A stretch of 64,000 nucleotides of DNA from Bacteroidia bacterium (GTDB lineage Bacteria; Bacteroidota; Bacteroidia; J057; JADKCL01), in NCBI GenBank assembly GCA_020635905.1, contig JACJYV010000006.1, positions 620,001-684,000 of the forward strand, read 5' to 3'. Positions 44,548 to 52,393 of the stretch are shown in pieces (within the stretch, counting starts at the first letter, position 1; every line of letters starts with the position of its first letter). Below the pieces are notes generated by a model. That model ran no database searches. It saw only the letters and a list, made by a program, of their open reading frames with translations, and was not told the DNA's origin. The position numbers were made by a program, and so were the translations under genes.

Positions 44548-45207
44548 ATGAACCCCATTCGCATTGCCCTCGTCGACGATCATGTACTATTCCGCAAAGG
44601 CATGGCTGCCCTTCTCAGTGAGGAAGGCAAAGTGAAAGTCGTTTTTGAAGCAGGGTCAGGACTGGAATTGCTGGAAAAGCTGGTCCTGGACCAGCCTGAT
44701 CTGGTACTCATGGACCTCGAAATGCCGGGCATGGATGGCCTCGAAGCCACCCAAAAAATAAAACAGTTGTATCCCGACCTCAAAGTGATCGTGATCACCA
44801 TGCACGAAAGCGACCGCTTCATTTCCAAACTCATGGAGGCGGGCGCCTCAGCTTACCTGCTTAAAAACTCAGACATGGGCGAGGCCGTGGCTGCCATTGA
44901 GTCGGTCATGGAAACGGGTTTCTACTTCAGTGAACGGGTTTCCCAGGCCATGCTGGCCGCCCTGGTCCATAAAAACAGGATTCAACCCACCTTTTCTAAA
45001 GTGGATCCCCTGACCGAACGCGAAATAGAAGTGCTCAAAAGGGTCTGCGAAGAAAAAAATTCAGAAGAGATTGGAGAAGAATTATTCATCAGTCCCCGTA
45101 CCGTGGAAGGATATCGCCGCAAATTGCTCGAAAAGACGGGTGCCAAAAATCTGGCTGGCCTGGTGGTGTATGCCATCAAACATGGCCACTATCTGGTTCC
45201 TGAATAA
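44548..45207 (+). CDS. NarL/LuxR-family response regulator
   Basis: 219 residues: receiver domain (VDDH acidic pair near 9-11, Asp56 in LVLMDLEMPG, Lys in YLLKNS) and a C-terminal LuxR-type helix-turn-helix (LTEREIEVLKRVCEEKNSEEI, then FISPRTVEGYRRKLLEK). It should be phosphorylated by the HisKA_3-type kinase encoded on the other strand, whose 3' end overlaps this gene by 32 bp. An in-frame TTG exists at 44527; the ATG at 44548 fits the family start. Confidence 0.95.
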   Translation: MNPIRIALVDDHVLFRKGMAALLSEEGKVKVVFEAGSGLELLEKLVLDQPDLVLMDLEMPGMDGLEATQKIKQLYPDLKVIVITMHESDRFISKLMEAGASAYLLKNSDMGEAVAAIESVMETGFYFSERVSQAMLAALVHKNRIQPTFSKVDPLTEREIEVLKRVCEEKNSEEIGEELFISPRTVEGYRRKLLEKTGAKNLAGLVVYAIKHGHYLVPE

Positions 45208-46000
45208 CACCCTCAATCGGCAAATTTACCCTGATACGGGTTCCCTTTCCAACTTCTGATTCAATAATCGCCTTGCCGCCCAGCACAGAGGCGCGGGCCT
45301 CAAAGTTTTTCAGACCCAGACTTCTGCTTTCTGAAGCTTCCTCAAGTGAAAAACCTTTTCCATTGTCCTCAAATTGGAGGCGCAATTCACTTCCGTCAAC
45401 CTCTAAGGAAAGCACCATGCGGGTAGCTTCTGCATGCTTGAGCGCATTATTGACGGCTTCCTGCACAATGCGATACAGCCCCAGTTCCTGTTCCCCGGTC
45501 AGCGGTGGCAACTCTGACCGATCCTCCAGCACCATCCTGATTCCAGATTGCTTTTCCACCCAATCAAACAACTCCTCCAAAGAAACCATCAGCCCAAAAC
45601 GCCCCAGGGTAGCTGGCAACAGGTCACGGGAAATCCTCCGCACCTGTTCAGCCGTGGAATTAAGCAATTCCATGGTTTGGGAAGAGAAATTTGCTGCCGC
45701 ACTACCAGGCTCTGCCTTCTTCCTGAATTGAAGCAAACCCAGATTGATGGTGGAAATCATGGCGCCAATCTCATCGTGCAGGTCCCGCGCAATGCGCTCC
45801 CGTTCTTTTTCCTGCGATGCAATGCTTGATTCCAGCAGGTCCCTTTGGTGTTGGGCCTCAATTTCGAGGATACGGCGTTCTTTTTTGGCCAGACGGGTAT
45901 TATAGACCACCACAAATGCGATGATGGCCACCACGAAGATCAGAATGAGAAGGGTTCCGAGGAGGAAGCCCTGGAAGATGTCAAAGGATTCTCCTTGCAT
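45176..46000 (-). CDS. NarX/DegS-type sensor histidine kinase
   Basis: 274 residues with one N-terminal membrane helix (about 10-33), a short coiled coil, then a HisKA_3 dimerisation domain (ERERIARDLHDEIGAMISTINLGL, phospho-acceptor His75) and a HATPase domain (LYRIVQEAVNNALKHAEA, FEDNGKGF, LGLKNFEARASVLGG). It has almost no sensor part of its own. It overlaps the upstream membrane-protein gene by 61 bp and converges with and overlaps its probable partner regulator by 32 bp. Confidence 0.94.
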   Translation of the reverse strand: MQGESFDIFQGFLLGTLLILIFVVAIIAFVVVYNTRLAKKERRILEIEAQHQRDLLESSIASQEKERERIARDLHDEIGAMISTINLGLLQFRKKAEPGSAAANFSSQTMELLNSTAEQVRRISRDLLPATLGRFGLMVSLEELFDWVEKQSGIRMVLEDRSELPPLTGEQELGLYRIVQEAVNNALKHAEATRMVLSLEVDGSELRLQFEDNGKGFSLEEASESRSLGLKNFEARASVLGGKAIIESEVGKGTRIRVNLPIEGVIQEPDSGHV

Positions 46001-46623
46001 AGAAGCGCAATTGTATAACAGAAATATAAAATAAGAAGTAAACTTATGTTGATGGTAAAAACAAGGGTACTCCTGTCCGAATCATTTCCAACCAGGGCAT
46101 TGCTGTAAAAAAAGATAAAAATACTTCCCGCATAGTAGATAAATACCCCTGACACAAACCAAAAAGAAGACGTTTGGGTCAATTGATTGACATTCATTTC
46201 CCGCAGCAGTTGCAGAAAATATCCCAAAACCAGTCCAATTACCAAAATAGATTGAACTGTGCGGGTGAGGGTGGGCAATTGCCACAGGCCCTGAATAAAA
46301 AATGTGCTTACCAGGCAAAAAACCCAAAAAGCCAGGATCAATGCAGGGAGAAGCCTGGTCAATTTTCTCTTTTCAAATATCTCCATGAACACCCATCCCA
46401 AAAAAGTCAATTCCAGGGGCGGAACCTGATGAAAAGCGGGAAAGTTGTTCACCTGAAAATAAAAGCAGAAATGTTGCAAAAGCTGATTTACTCCCATTAC
46501 CCCCACCAGCAGAGTTAACCTCCTTTGTACCTGCGACCCGCTTCGCCAGCGAACCAGGCCAACCAGCAAGGGAAGGACAAACAAATAGGAGAGAATGTGG
46601 ATGACCCAACCCAGTGACATCAT
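45940..46623 (-). CDS. Multi-helix membrane protein, probable sensory partner of the kinase
   Basis: 227 residues with six or seven membrane helices and no soluble domain (LSYLFVLPLLVGLVRW, FMEIFEKRKLTRLLPALILAF, then IYYAGSIFIFFYSNAL). The layout recalls membrane sensor modules, but no family was recognised. Its end overlaps the start of the small kinase by 61 bp and its start is 4 bp after the stop of the gene before it. The three therefore form a translationally coupled operon in which this protein could supply the input that the kinase lacks. Confidence 0.7.
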   Translation of the reverse strand: MMSLGWVIHILSYLFVLPLLVGLVRWRSGSQVQRRLTLLVGVMGVNQLLQHFCFYFQVNNFPAFHQVPPLELTFLGWVFMEIFEKRKLTRLLPALILAFWVFCLVSTFFIQGLWQLPTLTRTVQSILVIGLVLGYFLQLLREMNVNQLTQTSSFWFVSGVFIYYAGSIFIFFYSNALVGNDSDRSTLVFTINISLLLILYFCYTIALLCKENPLTSSRASSSEPFSF

Positions 46624-46627
46624 TCAA

Positions 46628-47467
46628 TCAATCAGGGCAAATATTGGGACAAGGCTGGGCCCAATCCACATAATTATCAGCTCCCACAACACAAATGTCA
46701 TTGTAGTTCGCATCAATCGCACAAACGGCCAGGGTATGCTGATAAAAATCACCTTCAGGGTTGTCATCTACCCGACTTACCCCCATATAGAACCGCAACC
46801 CTCCACCATCGGGAGCCAAATCAAGGAAGTCATTAATAATACATGCATCGTAAGTGTAGGCCCGCATCCACCTTCCCGAGCAAGCACACTTATTTGATTC
46901 TGACCAGGTAAAGGAACTCCCCTCCTCTGGCGGGTTGCCACTGTTATCCAGGGCCTGAATATAATTCCTGAAATTAGCCCGATAAAGATTCCCCTGCAAG
47001 GAACTCACATTTCCCCTCAACAAGCCCGACTCCTCAGTGTAGGCGGTCAGATCGTTTTTTCCAAACTCAAGTTGCAGGCAGGTATCATTACCCGTAGGAA
47101 CATCAAAATTCCCCTGCGACCGGTCATAGCCCAGATAGCCAAAACCATCACTATTGGAAAGTACCCTCGCACACCCGTTGGTGGGATCACCCGTCACCCC
47201 GCACAACAAAACTGTCAGAGATTTATGCAATTCCAATTCCGTTTTGCCAGGTGCCAAAGGATAATCCAAAGTAAATCCAAACGTGGCATACAGCCCGGTC
47301 ACAGTTTCCCCATTATAATCCTGCAAAAGCGCATCCACATCCGTCTTCTTAAACGCAAAAGCCAGACAGTATTGATCACGGTGATTCAGGCCCCAATCGC
47401 GAATGCGTAGCTTTACCACAGATTCGGGAACTGCCTTGTCTTGCCAGGTCAAATCAGAATCAGACAT
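46628..47467 (-). CDS. Unknown protein, first gene of the kinase operon
   Basis: 279 residues, no signal peptide visible, with seven or more cysteines concentrated in the C-terminal half (SNKCACSGRWMRAYTYDAC, then CAIDANYNDICVVGADNYV). It is beta-rich with many turns. It ends 4 bp before the membrane-protein gene that precedes the kinase. The absence of a signal is odd for a cysteine-rich, lectin- or Ig-like protein; an unrecognised upstream start or another export route is possible. No function can be named. Confidence 0.65.
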   Translation of the reverse strand: MSDSDLTWQDKAVPESVVKLRIRDWGLNHRDQYCLAFAFKKTDVDALLQDYNGETVTGLYATFGFTLDYPLAPGKTELELHKSLTVLLCGVTGDPTNGCARVLSNSDGFGYLGYDRSQGNFDVPTGNDTCLQLEFGKNDLTAYTEESGLLRGNVSSLQGNLYRANFRNYIQALDNSGNPPEEGSSFTWSESNKCACSGRWMRAYTYDACIINDFLDLAPDGGGLRFYMGVSRVDDNPEGDFYQHTLAVCAIDANYNDICVVGADNYVDWAQPCPNICPD

Positions 47468-47643
47468 AATTCAAACTATTAAAGGTGATAAAAATCATTA
47501 CCCTCCCAATATCAAAAGAAATCCACTCGTTTTCCATCACACTTTTCGGGCATTTTTTAAATGTCTCTTTTTCCTGGCCACAACCCAAAGTAGCCACGAG
47601 GGGTTGACTCTCATTCGTAAAAAATTTTGGGCAAATTCTCTGC

Positions 47644-47671
47644 TTCAAGCTGCTGGCTGCGAGCTGCGAGA
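47644..47671. repeat. Heptad array with TGC/AGC core
   Basis: Four units in phase (TTCAAGC, TGCTGGC, TGCGAGC, TGCGAGA). It is the first of three arrays in the repeat-rich 770-bp gap 47468-48239. Confidence 0.7.
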
Positions 47672-47702
47672 TACCCCAAAAAGCGGAAGCTTTCCATTTT
47701 TA

Positions 47703-47737
47703 AGCGGTCAGCTTTCAGCTTTCAGCAATCAGCCAAC
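47703..47737. repeat. Heptad array, five AGC-units
   Basis: Units AGCGGTC, AGCTTTC (twice), AGCAATC and AGCCAAC, in strict 7-base phase. Copy A of the duplicated segment. Confidence 0.85.
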
Positions 47738-47973
47738 CCAATTTTCATAAAAACCTCCTGACCACTGCAACGGACTCCTTCATAGGAGTGCCCTTGGCAA
47801 GTGCCTGTGTTTTAATAAACTCAACCCCAAAAGAAATCTCTGTGAACTCCTGAAAACCTCGGTGTCCTCCATGGTTACCCCCCCAAAAGCGGAAGCTTTC
47901 AATCAAAAAAACTTGGTGATCTTTGCGCCTTTGTGTTGAAAATCAACCCCAAAGCGGAAGCTTCCCATTTTTA

Positions 47974-48001
47974 AGCGGTCAGCTTTCAGCAATCAGCCAA
48001 C
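47974..48001. repeat. Heptad array, four AGC-units
   Basis: Same units as at 47703-47737 but with one AGCTTTC fewer. Copy B of the duplicated segment; this gives direct evidence that whole heptads are gained or lost. Confidence 0.85.
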
Positions 48002-48227
48002 CCAATTTTCATAAAAACCTCCTGACCACTGCAACGGACTCTGTGCCTCTGTGTTTTAATAAACTCAACTCCAAAAGAAATCTCTGTGAACTCCTGAAAA
48101 CCTCGGTGTCCTCCGTGTTTATCCCCCCAAAAGCGGAAGCTTTCAATCAAAAACCCTTTGAGCCCTCCGTGTCTTGGTGTTTAACCAAAACCCCGTCCCC
48201 ATAAATTGCAAATTCACCTGAATTCCC

Positions 48228-48235
48228 TAAATTTC
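48228..48235 (+). promoter_or_regulatory. Near-consensus -7 box TAAATTTC
   Basis: One mismatch to TAnnTTTG, 5 bp before the ATG at 48240. If used, transcription would start at or inside the start codon region, so a leaderless or later start is possible. Confidence 0.3.
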
Positions 48236-48239
48236 GCCC

Positions 48240-48998
48240 ATGCCAGAATCCCAGTTGTACGAAATCCTCTTCTACGCAGGCATCGCCTTTGCTGTCCCCA
48301 TATTCATACTTTTGTTTTTCATCAATGCGCCCTTCGGGCGCCATGGGGGAAGAAAATTCGGCCCCACCATCAGCAACACCCTGGGCTGGGTCATCATGGA
48401 GTCGCCTGCGGTCTTCTGGTTTGGCAGCCTGGTCATACTTGGCACAGGACCCAAACATCCTGTTGTCTGGATTTTGCTGGGCACCTGGCTCATGCACTAC
48501 ATCAACCGCACCTACATTTACCCCTTTCGCATCAAAAGCAAAAACAAGCGAATGCCTGTGCTGATTGCCGCCTTCGCCTTCATTTTCCAACTCTGGAATG
48601 GCTACCTCAACGGCGAATGGCTGGGCAATTTTGCCCACTACACTGACGAGTGGTTGACCGACCCACGCTTCATCGCAGGCGCCATGCTGTTTGTGGTTGG
48701 ATTTGCAATCAATCTTCATTCAGATCAAATCCTGCTTAATCTGCGCAAACCCGGCGAAACGGGGTACAAAATCCCCACAGGCGGGCTTTATAATTACATT
48801 TCGGCCCCCAATTATTTTGGAGAAATTCTGGAATGGTGCGGCTGGGCCCTCATGGCCTGGTCGCCCGGCGGGCTCTATTTCGCAGTCTGGACCATTGCCA
48901 ATCTGGCCCCCCGTGCTCTGGCTCATCACCGCTGGTACAAAGAGAAATTCCCCGATTACCCCGCCAATCGCAAAGCCCTGATCCCCTTCATTTGGTAA
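48240..48998 (+). CDS. Steroid 5-alpha-reductase-like membrane enzyme
   Basis: 252 residues with five to seven membrane helices. The C-terminal half has the family signature LHSDQILLNLRKPGETGYKI as a stretch, then PTGGLYNYISAPNYFGEILEW and the closing KFPDYPANRKALIPFIW. Relatives reduce C=C bonds next to a carbonyl in steroids, polyprenols or long-chain lipids with NADPH. The bacterial substrate is unknown; a lipid or isoprenoid is most likely. It stands alone, after the repeat-rich gap. Confidence 0.88.
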   Translation: MPESQLYEILFYAGIAFAVPIFILLFFINAPFGRHGGRKFGPTISNTLGWVIMESPAVFWFGSLVILGTGPKHPVVWILLGTWLMHYINRTYIYPFRIKSKNKRMPVLIAAFAFIFQLWNGYLNGEWLGNFAHYTDEWLTDPRFIAGAMLFVVGFAINLHSDQILLNLRKPGETGYKIPTGGLYNYISAPNYFGEILEWCGWALMAWSPGGLYFAVWTIANLAPRALAHHRWYKEKFPDYPANRKALIPFIW

Positions 48999-49165
48999 CA
49001 AATTCCTGCCTGAAATGGGAGGATAATAATCCCATTCCAAAATATTTGCCCTTCTGATTCGATCCCCCAACCTTTACCCACCAACCTGGATGGACAAAAA
49101 CTGAAACATCTTATTACCATAAATAGGTATATTTACCCTCAGAATTAAATCAATCGGACCACCAA

Positions 49166-49699
49166 ATGAACAGACGGGAGTTCTTCAAACTTGCCGGCCT
49201 GGGTACGGGGGGATTGTTTTTCACCTCATCCCTTTTGGCCTCTGCCCTCAACGAACATTGGCAGGCCGGGGCCGCCGTGGACCTGGCCATTCAACTCGCC
49301 CTTGAAAATGGGGCCAGCTATGCTGATGCCCGCATTGGCCCCTGCACCATCCAGGGTCACAAGGGTGATTTTGCCCCGGTTAGCCTGCTCAATTGTGACC
49401 TGTTGGGTATGCGCATTGGCGGTCCCCACGATTGGCGCTACCTTTTAATCCGCGACCTGAGCGAAACCGGGATTCGGGAAAACATGAAACTGGCTTTCAC
49501 CAACCAAATCGAAGATTCCACCACAGTGCCTTACATCTCTGCACAATTCGATTCTGAAAAAATGTTGGCCAGCAAAACCAGCGATCCTGAAATACTTGAG
49601 GTCCTGAAAATGGTTTCAATCAGATTCGCCATGAGGCCTCAACTCCCAATCAAGCAGGGACGCGATCTCCTTTTCTGTGACATCCTCTTAGAACAATAA
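49166..49699 (+). CDS. Tat-signal protein with a TldD/PmbA N-terminal-like domain, truncated form
   Basis: 177 residues. It begins with a twin-arginine signal (NRREFFKLAGLGTGG, then hydrophobic FFTSSLLASAL). The mature part starts like the N-terminal domain of TldD/PmbA metalloproteases (AVDLAIQLALENGASYADARIG, then LLGMRIGGPHDWRYLLI and LSETGIRENMKLAF), but full proteins of that family have about 450-530 residues and a HExxxH zinc site, which is missing here. It ends with an unrelated tail. The next gene, the molybdenum enzyme, starts 1 bp after its stop codon, so the two are translationally coupled. It may be a dedicated export or maturation partner, or a remnant. Confidence 0.65.
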   Translation: MNRREFFKLAGLGTGGLFFTSSLLASALNEHWQAGAAVDLAIQLALENGASYADARIGPCTIQGHKGDFAPVSLLNCDLLGMRIGGPHDWRYLLIRDLSETGIRENMKLAFTNQIEDSTTVPYISAQFDSEKMLASKTSDPEILEVLKMVSIRFAMRPQLPIKQGRDLLFCDILLEQ

Positions 49700-49700
49700 T

Positions 49701-52382
49701 ATGCCGGAAACCATTTCCACCTCCATCAACGGAGTAAGCCAATCCTTCACCGCTGACATCGAAACCAGCGCCCTGGAAGTGATCCGCAATCTGGCCGGAC
49801 TGACAGGCACCAAACTGGTTTGTGGCTCGGGAGCCTGCGGCGCCTGCACCGTGCTGGTGGATGGCACCCCCAAATGCAGCTGCCTCATGCCTGCCACCCA
49901 GATGGAAGGCAAAGAGATTACCACCATCGAAGGTCAGGCACAAAATGGGTTGCACCCCGTACAAAAGGCCTTTCTGGCCCATGATGCCCTGCAATGTGGC
50001 TATTGCAGCCCGGGATTCATCAACGAAGGCATAGCTTTTTACAAAAAATGGCGCAGCCAGAACGGCAAAAAACAACCCACCCGCGAAGAGGTGGCCGAGG
50101 CTCTGGCGGGACATTTGTGCCGCTGCGCGGCTTACATTGGAATTTACAAGGCCGTACAGGCCGCCTGTGCAGGAGATTTTGACGGGGACATCCAGCCTGA
50201 GGTGCGTCGCTATGACGGCCTGCCCAAAGTAAAGGGCGAAGCCCAATACACCACAGATGTACAGCTGCCGGGTCAATTGGTGGGATTATTTTTCCGTTCA
50301 CCCTACCCCCACGCCCGCCTTACCCGCCTGGACCTTTCACCTGCCGAAAAAATGCCGGGCGTAAAAGCCGCTATTCGCCTCCTGGAGGGAGATATTCTCC
50401 GCTACGACGGACAGCCCATTGCCGCCCTGGCGGCGACAAATGAAAAGCTGGGCAAAGCCGCCCTCAAGGCCATTATGGCAGAATTCGAACCCCTTCCTTT
50501 TGTCATTGACGCCGTGGAAGCCCGCAAACCAGATTCTGTCCAGGTCTTTCCTGACAGCAAAAAAGAGGTTCCCAGCGCCTCTGAGGGGCTGGTCTTTCCG
50601 GGAAGCTGGGACAATAATGTGCGCAAGACCATGCTCAGCCTGACTTCAGAACAGAAGGGCAAGGCCAATCGCAAAACCAAAAAAGCAGACGATCAGCAAG
50701 TCAATGCATTTTCGGCTACCTTCAATACGCCCACTCAGTTTCACACTGCCCTCGAACCCCATTGTGCCGTGGCAGAATGGCAGGGCACAGACAAAATCAG
50801 GGTTTGGCTTTCCACCCAGGGGGTTTATTTTTCGGGTCAGGAAATTGCCAAAGATTATAAACTGAAAGAGGAAAATATCGAGGTAATTGGGGATTTCGTG
50901 GGCGGTGCCTTCGGCGCCAAGCAATTGCTGGGAACCGCAGGCCATACTGCCATTTCCCTTGCCAAAATCGCCAAAGCCCCGGTTTCTGTGGTCCTCAGCC
51001 GGGCCGAAGAACTGACGGATACGGGCTTTCGTCCACCTGCCCAGGTGGAATTTTCCGTGACCTCCGAACCCGATGGCAGCAATGCTGCCTTTACCATGGA
51101 TGCCTACTGCAATTCAGGCATTGCCATTGGTTCCAATACCGCCGACATAGCCGGCCTCAACTACACGGGCATCGCCAAAAGCCTGCAGGACTATGATGTG
51201 GTGACCAATTTCTCTCCCGGCGCACCCTTCAGAGGCCCCGGCGGACCCACCGCCTCCTTCGCCATGGAACAAGGCATTGACCAGCTGGCCCACCAACTGA
51301 AAATAGATCCTCTGGAATTCAGAAAGGTTTGGGAAAAAAGCGAAGGCTATCTGTCCCTCTTCAAATGGGCGGAAAATTCACCTCTTTGGCAAAGCAGAAA
51401 AGAGACTGGCAGCCAAAACGGAAGGTTCCGCAAAGGCGTTGGCCTCAGTTTTGGGGGCTGGCTGCATGTGTACATGCCTCCCGCCGAAGTGGATGTGGAA
51501 GCTGGTCCCACGGGTTTTACCATTCGTTCGGCCATTCAGGACATGGGTCAGGGTGCCAAAACTGTGCTGGCCACGGCCGTGGCCAATGTTTTTGGGGTGC
51601 CTTTTGAGGAAATCAAAGTGGAAGTTGGCAGTTCAAAATACCCCATTGGGCCTACCTCGGCGGGCAGCCGCACCACCGTAACTGTATTTCCTGCCGCGGT
51701 GGAAGCGGCAGAGAAGCTGCAAAAAACCCTCCTGAAAAACATTTCCAAATCCCGCAACCTGGACAATGCCGAAGCTGAAGCAAGTGGCATCAAACATTCG
51801 GGTGGAAGCCTCTCCTGGAAGGAAGCCCTGGCTGATCAGCCCCTGACCAAAGAAAGCGCCAAACGGGGCCTGAATGGCAACATGAATGCCCTGGGCATGC
51901 TGCCCTTGTCTCAGGGCATGACCGTGGGCAAGGACCGTGGCTACGGCGCATACATCATTGAAGTGGAGGTTGATACGCTTTTGGGAAAAGTGCGGGTGAC
52001 CAGGGTCGAAGGCGCCATGCGGGTGGGAAAAATCCACGTAAAACCACTGGCTGAAAGCCAGTGCTACGGGGGAGTGATCCAGGGGATCGGCCATATTTTG
52101 TACGAAGACCGCAGCGTTTGCCCCACCACGGGCCGCAATCTCGGTCGTAGTCTGGAAGATTACCGCATTCCCGGCATTGGCGACACCCCCGAAATCAAAA
52201 TTGATTTCATCGAGGAGGGCTTTGACTTCGTCAAAGAAAAAGGAATCGGCGTGGCCGAACTTTGCACCGTGCCTGTGGCAGGTGCCATTGGCAATGCCGT
52301 TTTCAACGCCACTGGCTGGCGTCCGCTCACCGCTCCCATCCTGCCTGAAACTGTCCTCGCCGGACTCAAAACCAATTCCTAA
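49701..52382 (+). CDS. Molybdenum hydroxylase: fused [2Fe-2S] and Moco-binding subunits
   Basis: 893 residues of the xanthine oxidase family. Residues 1-155 form the iron-sulfur part: plant-type ferredoxin cysteines in CGSGACGACTVL and the second cluster in CGYCSPGF and LAGHLCRCAAY. Residues 165-893 are the molybdopterin part: KVKGEAQYTTD at the start, GDFVGGAFGAKQ, PFRGPGG, DMGQGAKTVLA, and near the end GIGVAELCTVP with the conserved catalytic glutamate. Usually these are separate genes; here they are fused in one chain. The enzyme hydroxylates an aldehyde or N-heterocycle. No Tat signal is on this chain, but one is on the coupled upstream protein. Confidence 0.92.
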   Translation: MPETISTSINGVSQSFTADIETSALEVIRNLAGLTGTKLVCGSGACGACTVLVDGTPKCSCLMPATQMEGKEITTIEGQAQNGLHPVQKAFLAHDALQCGYCSPGFINEGIAFYKKWRSQNGKKQPTREEVAEALAGHLCRCAAYIGIYKAVQAACAGDFDGDIQPEVRRYDGLPKVKGEAQYTTDVQLPGQLVGLFFRSPYPHARLTRLDLSPAEKMPGVKAAIRLLEGDILRYDGQPIAALAATNEKLGKAALKAIMAEFEPLPFVIDAVEARKPDSVQVFPDSKKEVPSASEGLVFPGSWDNNVRKTMLSLTSEQKGKANRKTKKADDQQVNAFSATFNTPTQFHTALEPHCAVAEWQGTDKIRVWLSTQGVYFSGQEIAKDYKLKEENIEVIGDFVGGAFGAKQLLGTAGHTAISLAKIAKAPVSVVLSRAEELTDTGFRPPAQVEFSVTSEPDGSNAAFTMDAYCNSGIAIGSNTADIAGLNYTGIAKSLQDYDVVTNFSPGAPFRGPGGPTASFAMEQGIDQLAHQLKIDPLEFRKVWEKSEGYLSLFKWAENSPLWQSRKETGSQNGRFRKGVGLSFGGWLHVYMPPAEVDVEAGPTGFTIRSAIQDMGQGAKTVLATAVANVFGVPFEEIKVEVGSSKYPIGPTSAGSRTTVTVFPAAVEAAEKLQKTLLKNISKSRNLDNAEAEASGIKHSGGSLSWKEALADQPLTKESAKRGLNGNMNALGMLPLSQGMTVGKDRGYGAYIIEVEVDTLLGKVRVTRVEGAMRVGKIHVKPLAESQCYGGVIQGIGHILYEDRSVCPTTGRNLGRSLEDYRIPGIGDTPEIKIDFIEEGFDFVKEKGIGVAELCTVPVAGAIGNAVFNATGWRPLTAPILPETVLAGLKTNS

Positions 52383-52393
52383 GCCGTAAAATC

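Larger units (their letters stand above)
47678..48154. repeat. Tandem duplication of about 200-230 bp in an intergenic region
   Basis: Copy A is 47678-47909 and copy B is about 47948-48154. Both begin and end with CAAAAGCGGAAGCTTTC-like strings (four occurrences, near 47681, 47885, 47951 and 48130). Both contain the heptad array, then TTCATAAAAACCTCC, GACCACTGCAACGGACTC, and a CTCTGTGAACTCCTG / CTCGGTGTCCTCC stretch. They differ by one heptad unit and by about 20-30 bases in the middle. The rest of the gap 47468-47640 holds nothing that I can name. Confidence 0.85.

Noticed and set aside
49166..49699. Reading the Tat protein as a complete TldD/PmbA protease
   Set aside because: At 177 residues it lacks the HExxxH metal site and the C-terminal domain of that family.
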